Below the pieces are notes generated by a model. The model saw nothing but the letters and a program-made list of their open reading frames with translations. It searched no databases and had not been told where the DNA came from. From a virus, in the IMG/VR virus record IMGVR_UViG_3300038713_000077, positions 1-24,761 of that record: a stretch of DNA of 24,761 bases. The stretch is one strand, 5' to 3'. Shown here piece by piece: positions 1 to 7,848 of the stretch (its first letter is position 1; each line of letters starts with the position of its first letter). Position numbers and translations under genes: made by a program.

Positions 1-126
1 CCGTTTGTTGTTCATTATGCAAATCAAAGTAATATGAAAGGTATTGGACATAGTGATATTGCTGATGTTGCCAAAACAATGCAATCAACCTTTAACTTAC
101 TTTCAGAAGCAGAACAAAGTATTCGT
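1..126 (+). repeat. Terminal overlap, left copy (equals 24636-24761)
   Basis: See the right copy. The two differing bases (AG at 52-53) lie inside an uninterrupted portal frame in both copies. Confidence 0.93.
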
Positions 127-861
127 ATCTCAGGGCATCCTACATTAGTTAAAACACAAGATACAAAAGCAATGGCAGGTGCTGGTGCAGTTATCAATAT
201 GGACAATACATTAGATCCAAACTTACGACCATTCTTATTAGAACCAGCAGGATCAAATATTAATGGTATCGTAGAGATGATTAAAATGAACATAGAGAGT
301 TTCTTGAGACAAACTAATCTTGGTGCTATTATGGCGGCAAGAGGTCTAAGTGTCAAGTCAGGCGTAGCGTTATCTACAGAGTTTGAACAACTAAATGCCA
401 GACTTGCTGATAAGTCAGCCAAGATGGAAGCAACTGAGTGGAACATTTGGAAACTGTTTTGGAAGTGGTCAAATATGATGCCAGATGCTGATTTTAATAT
501 TGAGTATACTAAAACATTTGACTTACGTGATGAACACGCAGACTTGAAACTGTTAAACGAAGCATTACAGATTCCAGTAAATTCAGAAACGTATGTTAAA
601 GAACTACACAAACAAATCGCTAAGATTGTTATTTCAGATGGTGATAAGTTAGATGATATTATGAGAGAGATTGAAGAGGAGACACCAATCCAAACTGATA
701 TGCCACATCCAACTGTTACACCAGAAACAAAGATACCTCACATTCAAGCAATGATTGAAGAAGGTCTAACAGATGCAGAAATGTTAGAGTTGCATCCTGA
801 ACTAACACAAAATGATATTGACTTAGCCAAGGGAGGTAATAACGATGCCGTATCACAGTAA
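1..861 (+). CDS. Portal protein, C-terminal part (continues from 23970-24761)
   Basis: The frame is open from base 1 and joins in frame to the gene that runs off the right end, because 24636-24761 repeats 1-126. The joined product is about 508 residues, a normal portal length. The portal is the dodecameric ring at the capsid vertex through which DNA is packaged and ejected. Support: position directly after the large terminase and before scaffold and capsid genes, length, and an N-terminal half of portal type. The Met codon at 34 is internal, not the start. The C-terminal tail is acidic and Pro/Thr-rich and ends in a segment (LTDAEMLELHPELTQNDIDL) resembling a terminal helical motif. Its stop overlaps the next small gene. 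Assignment is by context and general character; the exact portal family was not identified. Confidence 0.85.
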   Translation, partial: PFVVHYANQSNMKGIGHSDIADVAKTMQSTFNLLSEAEQSIRISGHPTLVKTQDTKAMAGAGAVINMDNTLDPNLRPFLLEPAGSNINGIVEMIKMNIESFLRQTNLGAIMAARGLSVKSGVALSTEFEQLNARLADKSAKMEATEWNIWKLFWKWSNMMPDADFNIEYTKTFDLRDEHADLKLLNEALQIPVNSETYVKELHKQIAKIVISDGDKLDDIMREIEEETPIQTDMPHPTVTPETKIPHIQAMIEEGLTDAEMLELHPELTQNDIDLAKGGNNDAVSQ

Positions 862-949
862 AGGTAAGAAGAAGAAAAAGAAATCATCATCTAGTTCATA
901 CGGTGGATCAAAAAGATCCTATGGTATGAAAAGGGGTAAAAAGAAATGA
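845..949 (+). CDS. Tiny Lys/Ser-rich basic protein, 34 aa
   Basis: An ATG preceded by a strong Shine-Dalgarno (GGGAGGT at 834-840) opens a 34-residue frame inside the end of the portal gene. Its stop overlaps the next ATG in an ATGA arrangement. The product is about 40% lysine, with a run of six lysines, a run of five serines and a Gly/Tyr-rich C-terminus. Such a composition suggests binding to DNA or to an acidic partner, but no family is recognised. The good ribosome site, the tight packing and the lack of any other explanation for the 861-946 gap argue that it is real. A role as a minor head component is inference from its place between portal and scaffold. Confidence 0.7.
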   Translation: MPYHSKGKKKKKKSSSSSYGGSKRSYGMKRGKKK

Positions 950-1188
950 AGATAGTTAAAGGTTTATATCACGATGCTGAAGATAATGTGATTGGCTCCC
1001 ATAAGTTTATGGTTGATGCAGATGACAAAGCAATCGATGAGAAAGAAATTCACGACAATGCACCAGAAGGTTGGAAGTGTTGTTGTTGGAACAACGAGAC
1101 TATTTTAGCAAAGACTAAAAAGTCAAAAGCAAAAGAGAAAGAGATTATCGAAGAAGTTGACGAATCAGTCGATTTTGACGATGAATAA
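946..1188 (+). CDS. Small acidic protein of unknown function, 80 aa
   Basis: An 80-residue frame starts in an ATGA overlap with the preceding tiny gene; AAGGGG lies about ten bases upstream. The N-terminal half looks globular. It holds three consecutive cysteines followed by tryptophan (WKCCCWNN, around residues 43-50). The C-terminus is a charged tail, first lysine-rich and then strongly acidic (EEVDESVDFDDE). No family is recognised. It lies between portal and scaffold, where many phages carry a head protease, but nothing here suggests a protease. A head-assembly role is inferred only from position. Confidence 0.75.
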   Translation: MKIVKGLYHDAEDNVIGSHKFMVDADDKAIDEKEIHDNAPEGWKCCCWNNETILAKTKKSKAKEKEIIEEVDESVDFDDE

Positions 1189-1211
1189 ATAAACAAGAAA
1201 GGATTACAACT

Positions 1212-1886
1212 ATGACCGAACAGAGTGTAACTTCGGGCGAGGATCTAAACGATGTAGATACTGGTGCTACTCCTCAAACTAATGACCAGGATGAGCGTAA
1301 CTTCTCACAGAAAGATGTGGACAAAATTGTTCAAGCAAGATTAGAAAAGTATAAAAAACGTTTTGCTGATTTTGATTTGAATGAATATAAGTCACTGAAA
1401 GCGGCTGAAGAAGAACGTGAAATAGAGGCGATGAAAAAGCGTGAAGAATTTGACGATATACTTAAGTCACAAAAAGACAAGTATACTAGTGAGATTACAA
1501 CGCTCCGTTCAGAATTGACCAGCCTAAAAGTTGATGGAACATTGTTAGATGTTGCGGCAAAACGAAATGCTGTATCACCAGAACAAGTTGCTCAACTAGT
1601 AAAAAGTAGAGTTGGTCTTGATGAAACAGGTCGTCCAGTCGTATTCTCGACTTCAGGCGAAGTTGAATACGATCCTGAAACAGCAGAACCTCGCACTATA
1701 GAGAGTTATGTAAATGAGTGGTTAGACAAGAACCCTCACTTTATTCGTAGTTCTCCAGGTGGGGTGGTATCTAATGGATCAGCAGGATCAGTAAAGACTG
1801 GCCCGGTTGATTTAAGTTCATTAGACTTAACTAAACACGCCGACAGAGAAAAGTATAAACAACTTAAGGCTGAAGGCAAATTATAA
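1212..1886 (+). CDS. Capsid scaffolding protein
   Basis: The 224-residue product has the usual phage scaffold plan. A short acidic, low-complexity N-terminus is followed by a highly charged helical/coiled-coil core (about residues 28-110, starting near NFSQKDVDKIVQARLEKY). After a linker comes a small charged C-terminal region ending in REKYKQLKAEGKL. Scaffold proteins of this kind line the inside of the procapsid, guide assembly of the HK97-fold capsid protein and then leave. It sits directly before the major capsid gene. Upstream GAAAGGA gives a usable ribosome site. No separate or fused protease was seen, so the scaffold is presumably released without phage proteolysis or cut by a host enzyme. 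Confidence 0.87.
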   Translation: MTEQSVTSGEDLNDVDTGATPQTNDQDERNFSQKDVDKIVQARLEKYKKRFADFDLNEYKSLKAAEEEREIEAMKKREEFDDILKSQKDKYTSEITTLRSELTSLKVDGTLLDVAAKRNAVSPEQVAQLVKSRVGLDETGRPVVFSTSGEVEYDPETAEPRTIESYVNEWLDKNPHFIRSSPGGVVSNGSAGSVKTGPVDLSSLDLTKHADREKYKQLKAEGKL

Positions 1887-1901
1887 TAGAGGAGACCAGA
1901 A

Positions 1902-2762
1902 ATGGCACAAGAAAGTTCAGCAACTGACCAATTTATGTCAGGACTAAACTCGGACGGTTTAATCGTTCCGGTAAAAGCGGCGACTATATTCGCGGCACAC
2001 GAGGCATCTCAGTTTCTTTCAGGAGCAATCATTCCTGTAGTTAATGCACCAAATGGTGTTCTACAAGTTCCTGAGTTAACATCAGTAGATGCAACCAAAG
2101 TATCATCAGAAGCAGATCCAGGAGTTGACGTAACAGTAACTACTCCAGGCGGCACAAAAAACACAATCGTAGCAAATCTATATGCGGCAAGAACTGTCCT
2201 AAGAGATTTAGGTGCGATTGATCCAACAGAAGTTGGTCGTGTTCTTGGTAACGCTGTTGCTAAGAAATTTGACTTAGATGTTATGGCGGCAATGGTAAAT
2301 ATGCCACAACAAGAAAACGCAGAATCAAGCGGCGACTTAACAGTCAAAGAATTGATGAAAGCAGTTGGTAACATCCGTGCAAACGGTGAAACTGGCAAAC
2401 TATACGCAGTAGTAAATGCGGCTGTATACAGTGAATTAATGAATGACATTGGTTCATCTGCATTCGCTGGATCACAACTACAAAACGGCGTATATGCAAA
2501 TGGGTTCTTAGGAAACATCGCAGGCGTTGACTGCTACGTTTCTTCATACCTAAACGACACAAACATTGGTTTGTCTTCTAAGAATGCTCAAGCGGCTGTT
2601 TTCTCAGCAGATGCATTCAGAATTGCTATGCAGAAGAATGTTGATGTAGAATCAGCACGTAGACCAGAAGCAGTAGGAACAGACATCGTTGCGTCTTTAC
2701 ACGCGGCTGTGGCTGATATCGATACTGCTACTCGTGGAACTATGATTATCAATGCGAGTTAA
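1902..2762 (+). CDS. Major capsid protein (HK97-like fold)
   Basis: The 286-residue product starts after a strong AGAGGAGA ribosome site and directly follows the scaffold gene. It is rich in Ala, Val and Asn with few cysteines. It shows features common in HK97-fold capsid proteins: an N-terminal arm, then alternating beta and helical segments, including a helical stretch around DPTEVGRVLGNAVAKKFDLDVMAAM that looks like a spine or P-domain region. It ends with a segment on disabling or targeting by sequence variation (ESARRPEAVGTDIVASLHAAVAD) typical of such proteins. The order scaffold, capsid, connector is the strongest support. There is no obvious cleavable delta domain, in keeping with the separate scaffold and missing protease. 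Confidence 0.9.
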   Translation: MAQESSATDQFMSGLNSDGLIVPVKAATIFAAHEASQFLSGAIIPVVNAPNGVLQVPELTSVDATKVSSEADPGVDVTVTTPGGTKNTIVANLYAARTVLRDLGAIDPTEVGRVLGNAVAKKFDLDVMAAMVNMPQQENAESSGDLTVKELMKAVGNIRANGETGKLYAVVNAAVYSELMNDIGSSAFAGSQLQNGVYANGFLGNIAGVDCYVSSYLNDTNIGLSSKNAQAAVFSADAFRIAMQKNVDVESARRPEAVGTDIVASLHAAVADIDTATRGTMIINAS

Positions 2763-2794
2763 TTCGTAATAATATTTTTAATTAGGAGAGCATT

Positions 2795-3211
2795 ATGACG
2801 GCATATGCAACAGATGAAGACTTAGTAAAGTTTATACCAGATATATTTGACCACGGCGTTGATAGTTTCAATGAGGAAATGACACGTTCTACTGGCGATG
2901 TCCAAAGACGTATCAAGTCTGATTGGTGGATGATTCAAAATGATCCAAACTTATTTGATGCTACAAAGTTAAAAGCATCTGAGTGGAAACGAACTACAGT
3001 GTATCACGCACTTGCATATTACATAATGCCTCGACTATCTAACTTTAGTGAAGATGATACGTTCCAGAGACAAATGACATTCTATAAGGAAAAATATCAG
3101 GAAGAGTTTGATGCTCAAATGAAGTCTGGTATATCTTATGATGACGACGGATCTGGAACGTATACAAACGATGAAGTTGAATTTATTGATACAGCGAGGT
3201 TATATAGATAA
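2795..3211 (+). CDS. Head-tail connector (adaptor) protein
   Basis: A 138-residue, mostly helical protein begins after an ATTAGGAGAG ribosome site. It starts with a segment typical of phage adaptors (YATDEDLVKFIPDIFDHGVD) and has long amphipathic helices with several tryptophans. Connectors of this type dock under the portal and form the binding site for the neck or tail. Its place between the capsid gene and the tail terminator, its size and its helical character fit. Its last base overlaps the next start. The specific adaptor family was not identified, so the call rests on context. Confidence 0.65.
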   Translation: MTAYATDEDLVKFIPDIFDHGVDSFNEEMTRSTGDVQRRIKSDWWMIQNDPNLFDATKLKASEWKRTTVYHALAYYIMPRLSNFSEDDTFQRQMTFYKEKYQEEFDAQMKSGISYDDDGSGTYTNDEVEFIDTARLYR

Positions 3212-3657
3212 TGGCATCTAGTAAACGAAAAGTTATACTTGACGATATCGTTACTAAGTTAAAGTCTATTACTAGTCCTCGCATTGGTAAAGTCAGCGAG
3301 AAGCCGGCAGAGTTTGCAAGATTGGCAAGAACTGCTTTTCCGTTCATTCAAGTTACTATAACAAATGAAACTAAAGAAGATATTGCTATGAATAGTTGGC
3401 GTCTAGCCACTATGGATATCGATATCACAGTTCATTTAGAAGGTAAATCGAAAACAGAAAAGACAGAAGAACAACTTGCAGATATCATTGAGGCAATCGA
3501 AGAAAAACTAGAAGCAGATAGAACTCGAGGCGGGCCAGAAAATGCTCAAATAACAGAAGTATTACAAGTCGGGGATATAGAAGTTTCTTCTTATCCTACA
3601 ATAAACCAAACTATTGGCGTAGGTGTTCAATACACTTACAGTCAAGGTAACACTTAA
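3211..3657 (+). CDS. Tail terminator / tail completion protein
   Basis: The 148-residue product has an alpha/beta pattern: an N-terminal helix (RKVILDDIVTKLKSI), beta strands around FPFIQVTITNETKED and MDIDITVHLEG, a long acidic helix, and C-terminal strands. This matches the shape of gpU-like tail terminators, which cap the tail tube and join it to the head. It starts in a TAATG overlap with the connector and is followed directly by the tail tube gene, the usual place for this function. The assignment is based on predicted fold and order rather than a clear family match. Confidence 0.65.
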   Translation: MASSKRKVILDDIVTKLKSITSPRIGKVSEKPAEFARLARTAFPFIQVTITNETKEDIAMNSWRLATMDIDITVHLEGKSKTEKTEEQLADIIEAIEEKLEADRTRGGPENAQITEVLQVGDIEVSSYPTINQTIGVGVQYTYSQGNT

Positions 3658-3671
3658 AAAGGAGACATACT

Positions 3672-4124
3672 ATGTCAAGTCAAATATTTTCAGGCTCACA
3701 AGGTATTGTTTATATTGGTTCGGACGCAGTAGCAAGTATTCGTAGTTTCTCTCTAGAGGAAACTCAAGAGACTATTGATGCAACTACTATGTCAACAACT
3801 GGTGCAAACGCATTCAGAACTAATAAGCCTACATTCAAAAGTTGGTCAGGCACAGTTGATGTGTTCTGGACAGTAACACCAGCAGGAACAAATACTGATG
3901 GTGGTGCCGCATCTGCACAATCAGAGTTCGGTGCATCTACACGTCCTGGAACTACAGAAGCAACTTTCCACTTTTGGCCATCAGGCGACAATTCCAATGA
4001 ATTAGGGTATTTTGGTAATGGTATCATTACTTCAAGAACTATTTCAACGTCTGTTGATGGTATGGTTGAGGCAAGTTTTTCCGTAATCGGAACTACTGCT
4101 TTAGCAACTGAAAACGGATCATAA
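3672..4124 (+). CDS. Major tail tube protein
   Basis: A 150-residue, beta-rich protein follows an AAAAAGGAGA ribosome site. It contains features common to tail tube subunits: an N-terminal strand pair (GIVYIGSDAVASIRSFSLEET), a loop introducing a test for specific substitution (TIDATTMSTTG), a central SWSGTVDVFW strand, and C-terminal GRI-type strands (GNGIITSRTISTSVDGMVEASFSV). These rings stack to form the siphovirus tail tube. Position between the tail terminator and the tail chaperone/tape measure genes agrees. The strong ribosome site fits a highly expressed structural protein. Confidence 0.85.
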   Translation: MSSQIFSGSQGIVYIGSDAVASIRSFSLEETQETIDATTMSTTGANAFRTNKPTFKSWSGTVDVFWTVTPAGTNTDGGAASAQSEFGASTRPGTTEATFHFWPSGDNSNELGYFGNGIITSRTISTSVDGMVEASFSVIGTTALATENGS

Positions 4125-4126
4125 TA

Positions 4127-4432
4127 ATGATTAGAACTCGTGTCGGCGGAATAAGAACTGGTGATTCAGACTTCATTGAGAAGAAGTGCAAACAAGCCAT
4201 AGATAATTTTATGGCAGATGCATTTGATATCGTCAAGGAAAAAACTCCGTTCGACACGGGTCGAGCAAGACGCGGATGGCGTAAAAAGAATAAGGGACGA
4301 AAACTTGAGAATAGGGTTCCATATATCGTAAGATTAAATGAAGGGTGGTCAAAAGATTCACCAGACGGTATAGCCGAACCAGCAATAGAGAAACTAAACA
4401 CAAACTTCAAGAAAGGTGAATACACAAAATGA
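4127..4432 (+). CDS. HK97 gp10-like neck/tail-completion protein
   Basis: The 101-residue product carries the hallmark of the gp10/minor tail family: a TPFDTGRARRGW segment at residues 40-51, followed by strands with RVPYIVRLNEGWS and an SPDGI loop. Members help close the head-tail junction. It is usually placed before the tail tube gene; here it follows it, between tube and chaperone. The start is two bases after the tail tube stop, and its own end overlaps the next gene by four bases. Family recognition is fairly secure because of the conserved motif; the exact structural position in the virion is inferred. Confidence 0.75.
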   Translation: MIRTRVGGIRTGDSDFIEKKCKQAIDNFMADAFDIVKEKTPFDTGRARRGWRKKNKGRKLENRVPYIVRLNEGWSKDSPDGIAEPAIEKLNTNFKKGEYTK

Positions 4433-4788
4433 ATAATAAAGATTTAATGAGCAACATTCGTAGACACTATGCGGAAACAGTCTCAGGCGAAATGAAAGAA
4501 ATAGAAGTTCCAGAATGGGACACTACATTCTATTACAAAAGAGGAACTAACTTTCAACAAGAAGCGAAAGTTATGGAACTACAAAATGCTGGTAAAACAG
4601 CAGAAGCACTAGTTCAAGTGTTAGTAAATAGATTAATGGATGCAGATGGTAAGCGTATCTTCAATGAACACAACAAACAAGAGTTGATGAAGAATGCTGA
4701 TCCAAAAGTGTTATTACAAATCGTTAGTCAGATTAATGATGACGATGAACCGGTATCTGTGGAGAAAGCAACAAAAAACTCAAAATAG
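4429..4788 (+). CDS. Tail assembly chaperone, short (0-frame) product
   Basis: A 119-residue, acidic helical protein lies just before the tape measure gene, exactly where siphoviruses encode the gpG-type tail assembly chaperone. A stop follows soon after a slippery run at 4773-4779, and the -1 frame stays open to 4967, so this is the short partner of a G/GT pair. These chaperones coat the tape measure protein and recruit tail tube subunits; they are not in the mature virion. The N-terminus is a small beta segment (EVPEWDTTFYYKRGTNF), followed by helices. The start overlaps the preceding gene (ATGA). Confidence 0.85.
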   Translation: MNNKDLMSNIRRHYAETVSGEMKEIEVPEWDTTFYYKRGTNFQQEAKVMELQNAGKTAEALVQVLVNRLMDADGKRIFNEHNKQELMKNADPKVLLQIVSQINDDDEPVSVEKATKNSK

Positions 4789-4967
4789 ATCCGTATGTAT
4801 GGACGTTACATTACATAGCATATGAAACAGGATATACTATGAAGCATATGATGGAAATGTCCGAGAGTGAGATTGCATACTGGGTCGCTTTTCTTCAAGA
4901 TATCAACAAAAAACAAGCGGGTAAGAAATCTACTCCAAATATGCCAAGAGTAGGTAGAAGACGCTAA
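4429..4967 (+). CDS. Tail assembly chaperone, long -1 frameshift product (G-T type)
   Basis: If ribosomes slip -1 on A-AAA-AAC at 4773-4779, reading resumes at 4779 (CTC) and continues 62 codons to a TAA at 4965-4967. The long product is about 179 residues. The extension has a T-domain look (YVWTLHYIAYETGY, then MEMSESEIAYWVAFLQDINKK) and ends in a basic tail (MPRVGRRR). The gap 4789-4980 has no other gene with a ribosome site, and the extension ends 13 bases before the tape measure start. In lambda and many siphoviruses the long form bridges the tape measure and the tube subunit. The frameshift is inferred from sequence; its efficiency is unknown. Confidence 0.85.
4773..4779 (+). promoter_or_regulatory. 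-1 ribosomal frameshift slippery heptamer
   Basis: The heptamer A AAA AAC sits in the right register (X XXY YYZ) of the chaperone gene, seven bases before the 0-frame stop at 4786-4788. Tandem re-pairing of both tRNAs is fully allowed. No strong downstream hairpin was obvious by eye. Confidence 0.88.
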
Positions 4968-4980
4968 GTAGGAGTTTTAT

Positions 4981-7839
4981 ATGGCTAAGAATACATATCA
5001 ATTAATATTCGAAGCAGTTGATAAGACCAGTAGTTCAGTTAGAAATATCGAAAAGAGCGTTGCATCTTTAGATAAGAAAACAAAGAACGCTAATTCTGCC
5101 TTAAAACGAATAGGGTCTATTGGCGGTAAAGTTGCTGGTGTATTAGGCAAACTTGCGATAGCAGGAACAGCCGCCGCTGGTGCATTTGCTTTCTTAGCCC
5201 AAAGAAACTTAGCGGCACTTGATGCTCTAGACAAGACAGCAGGCAAACTTGGTGTATCAACTAAGTTCTTAAGTGAATATGCAGAAGTTGCCAAAGAAGC
5301 AGGTCTTGAAACTACACAGTTCAACGTTGGTCTACAAAGATTTCTACGAAGATTAGGTGAAGCACAGCAAGGTGCAGGAACACTAGTCAAACCATTAAAA
5401 GAACTTGGTATCTCAGTAAAAGATGGTAATGGTAACTTCAGAGAAGGAACAGAAGTCTTCCAAGAATATATCAAAAGATTATCTGGTGTATCAAACGAAA
5501 GTGCTAAACTAAGATTAGCATTCGCGGCTTTTGATACAGAGGGTGTTGCGTTTGTTAACGTTGCTAACCTTGGATCAGAAGCAATCGAAAAGATTAGAGA
5601 AGATGCTGTAAGAGCCGGACTAAGTTTAGGTAAAGATTTAACTAAAGGTGCGGCAGATGCCCAAGATGCATTGAATAGATTATTGCGTAGAGCAAGAGGC
5701 TTTTCATTACAGTTCTTTGGATCATTAGCACCAGGCATAAAGTTACTTACAGATTCATTAACTGAAGCACTTGATGAAGCAATCGCTGGTGCAGGTGGTA
5801 TGGAAGCATTCTCAAAAGATTTAGCCGCAGACTTTATTGATGCATCATCTACATTCTTATCAGGTGCCGCAAAGTTATTTGACGGCTTTACAAACTCAAT
5901 CAATCTTGCTGGTAATGTTGTTAAACAATTATTAGTTTCATTGTCTGGTGTTATACCAGGAGCAAACTTTGAGTTTGGGCCTAAACCAGATAAAGGTGTA
6001 TTACTAAGTGCCCTTGAAGTAGAGTTAGCCGCGGCAGAGGCTAAAGTAGAAGAATTTTCACAGGCAATGGGAGCAAGTTTAACACAAGCATTAGCCGAAA
6101 ATGACTTTAGTGGACTTGGTGCAGGTAACATACAAATCTTTGATAGTCTATCAGCAGATGTTCAAAAGATAAAAGATAGAATAAAAGAAGTCAAAGAAGA
6201 TACTACAATCTATTTTGAATTAGTAGAAACTGAAAGCACAATGGCAAGTGATGCTGTTGGCAACATAACAGAAGCACTAGAAGGGCAATCACAAGCACTT
6301 AGAGAATCAGCAGAGAAAGCCAGAGAAAATGCTGAATTGAATAAGTTGTATCCAAAGTATGAAGATGCAATTATTAGATTAGCAAACGCACATAAGACTG
6401 ACCTTATCCCTGCTATAGACAATGCAAAAGATTCAAATGATAAGTTAAACAACTCACTTAACACACAAACTTCAATATCAACAAGAGTAATCGAAGGGAT
6501 TATCCAGAACGATAAGAACTTAAAATCATTACAATCTACATTACAGATTGCAGATGAGATTGCACGTAAGTTTGGTATAAGTGAGAAAGTTTTAAGAGAA
6601 GAATTAGAAAAACAAATACAAGCAATCACCGGAATAAAAGAATCACAAACAGAGTCAAACGCAGTTAGAGAAGAAGCAACACGTTCTGTAAGTATGTTTG
6701 ACCAGTTTATGCACGACTTGATTGAAACGTCAAAAGCAAGTGTGCGTGAAGATATGCACAAGCAAATGGCAGTTAAAGTTTTAAGAGAAGAATTAGATGC
6801 TGGTAGATTAAACATAGACCAGTTTGCAGAAGCAATGTCAAGAGTAAAAGACATTACTAAAGAAACAAAAGATGAGATAAAAGAAACAACAAAAGAACTA
6901 AGTGGGTTCGATAAGTTTATGAAAGACTTAAGTGACCGTGCCGATGCCGCAGTTGCAGAAGATACTTTCAGAATGATGGCACCAAAAGAGATATTAGCAA
7001 AAGCAGGAACACCTGGCTTTAGTTTAGACAAAGTTGCTAAGATGATGGAGATGATTGGTGCAGGAACAAAAGCAGGTGGAAAAGATACAGTAACACCTGA
7101 GGCACCAGAACCAACAGAGTTTCAAAAGTATTTCAAAGGTATAGTTGATGGAGCAAAATCAACTGTGTTGCCGCAAAGACACGCGGCTAAGGCTTTAGAA
7201 CATCTGAATGAACAATACAAGTTAGGTAAAGTTGATTTAGATGTTTATAATGAAGCAACTAGAGTATTACAAGAGCAACTAAAAGGCACACCAACAATGG
7301 TTGATAAAATAGAAGATGCCTTCAAAGCAATGTCTGGATCAATAGCATCTACATTTACAGATGTTATCTTTGGTCTAAAAGATGGCTTTACAGCGTTACA
7401 AGATATTGCTTTATCTGTTCTAAGAACAATCATTCAAACTATGATACAAACATTTATCCAACAACAAATGGCTAAGATGTCATTCTCTGCATTAGGTGGT
7501 CTTGGTATGGCAGGGATGGGAGGTCTTGGTATACTTGGTGGTATTGGTATGTTATTAGGAGGCTTCTTTGCAAATGGTGGTAACGTTGCATCTGGAAGAA
7601 AGCCAATCGTAGTGGGTGAAAGAGGGCCAGAACTATTCTTGCCAGGCAGAGCAGGTGAAGTAATATCAAATGAAGAATTAAATACTACAAGAGGTGAAGG
7701 AGACTTAACAGTTAACTTTAACTTAAACGCAATCGACACACAAACAGGAACAGAGTTCTTGTTAGAGAATAAACGAGTAATTACAAGTGTAGTCCAAGAT
7801 GCATTCAGACGTAGAGCATCAGCAGGCCCACTTGGATAA
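4981..7839 (+). CDS. Tape measure protein
   Basis: The 952-residue product is the largest in the head/tail block and follows the chaperone pair. It begins with a tail-tape-type N-terminus (NTYQLIFEAVDKTSSSVRNI) and a charged helix. A hydrophobic segment follows at residues 50-73, then long coiled-coil and alanine-rich regions. Near the C-terminus are a Gly/Met-rich hydrophobic stretch (about residues 833-866) and the common VGERGPELFLPG motif near 878. By the usual scaling of about 1.5 angstrom per residue the tail would be about 140 nm; that number is an inference. Three degenerate repeats of about 70 residues occupy roughly residues 571-790. TAGGAG upstream is the ribosome site. Confidence 0.93.
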   Translation: MAKNTYQLIFEAVDKTSSSVRNIEKSVASLDKKTKNANSALKRIGSIGGKVAGVLGKLAIAGTAAAGAFAFLAQRNLAALDALDKTAGKLGVSTKFLSEYAEVAKEAGLETTQFNVGLQRFLRRLGEAQQGAGTLVKPLKELGISVKDGNGNFREGTEVFQEYIKRLSGVSNESAKLRLAFAAFDTEGVAFVNVANLGSEAIEKIREDAVRAGLSLGKDLTKGAADAQDALNRLLRRARGFSLQFFGSLAPGIKLLTDSLTEALDEAIAGAGGMEAFSKDLAADFIDASSTFLSGAAKLFDGFTNSINLAGNVVKQLLVSLSGVIPGANFEFGPKPDKGVLLSALEVELAAAEAKVEEFSQAMGASLTQALAENDFSGLGAGNIQIFDSLSADVQKIKDRIKEVKEDTTIYFELVETESTMASDAVGNITEALEGQSQALRESAEKARENAELNKLYPKYEDAIIRLANAHKTDLIPAIDNAKDSNDKLNNSLNTQTSISTRVIEGIIQNDKNLKSLQSTLQIADEIARKFGISEKVLREELEKQIQAITGIKESQTESNAVREEATRSVSMFDQFMHDLIETSKASVREDMHKQMAVKVLREELDAGRLNIDQFAEAMSRVKDITKETKDEIKETTKELSGFDKFMKDLSDRADAAVAEDTFRMMAPKEILAKAGTPGFSLDKVAKMMEMIGAGTKAGGKDTVTPEAPEPTEFQKYFKGIVDGAKSTVLPQRHAAKALEHLNEQYKLGKVDLDVYNEATRVLQEQLKGTPTMVDKIEDAFKAMSGSIASTFTDVIFGLKDGFTALQDIALSVLRTIIQTMIQTFIQQQMAKMSFSALGGLGMAGMGGLGILGGIGMLLGGFFANGGNVASGRKPIVVGERGPELFLPGRAGEVISNEELNTTRGEGDLTVNFNLNAIDTQTGTEFLLENKRVITSVVQDAFRRRASAGPLG
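6691..7330 (+). repeat. Three degenerate ~70-residue repeats inside the tape measure gene
   Basis: Units begin near 6691 (SMFDQFMHDL), 6901 (SGFDKFMKDL) and 7114 (TEFQKYFKGI), spaced 210 and 213 bases apart. Each continues with a helix containing A-x-V-x-(E/P), a conserved M/HAxK element and a final xxxA/ExxxV segment. The repeats are visible in protein but hardly in DNA, so the duplication is old. Confidence 0.65.
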
Positions 7840-7848
7840 GGAGAAATA

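Noticed and set aside
24-611. Minus-strand frame of 195 codons opposite the portal gene
   Set aside because: The + strand frame joins across the circle to a complete portal, and the minus frame has no recognisable features.
4998-6131. Long open frame of 377 codons on the minus strand within the tape measure gene
   Set aside because: It lies wholly opposite a certain gene, has no ribosome site or independent context, and reads as low-complexity Ser/Ala/Pro/Asn, the mirror of tape measure codons.
6210-7031. Minus-strand frame of 273 codons opposite the tape measure gene
   Set aside because: It is a shadow of the coding strand with a biased composition (Ser, Leu, Ile) and no support from neighbours, all of which are on the + strand.
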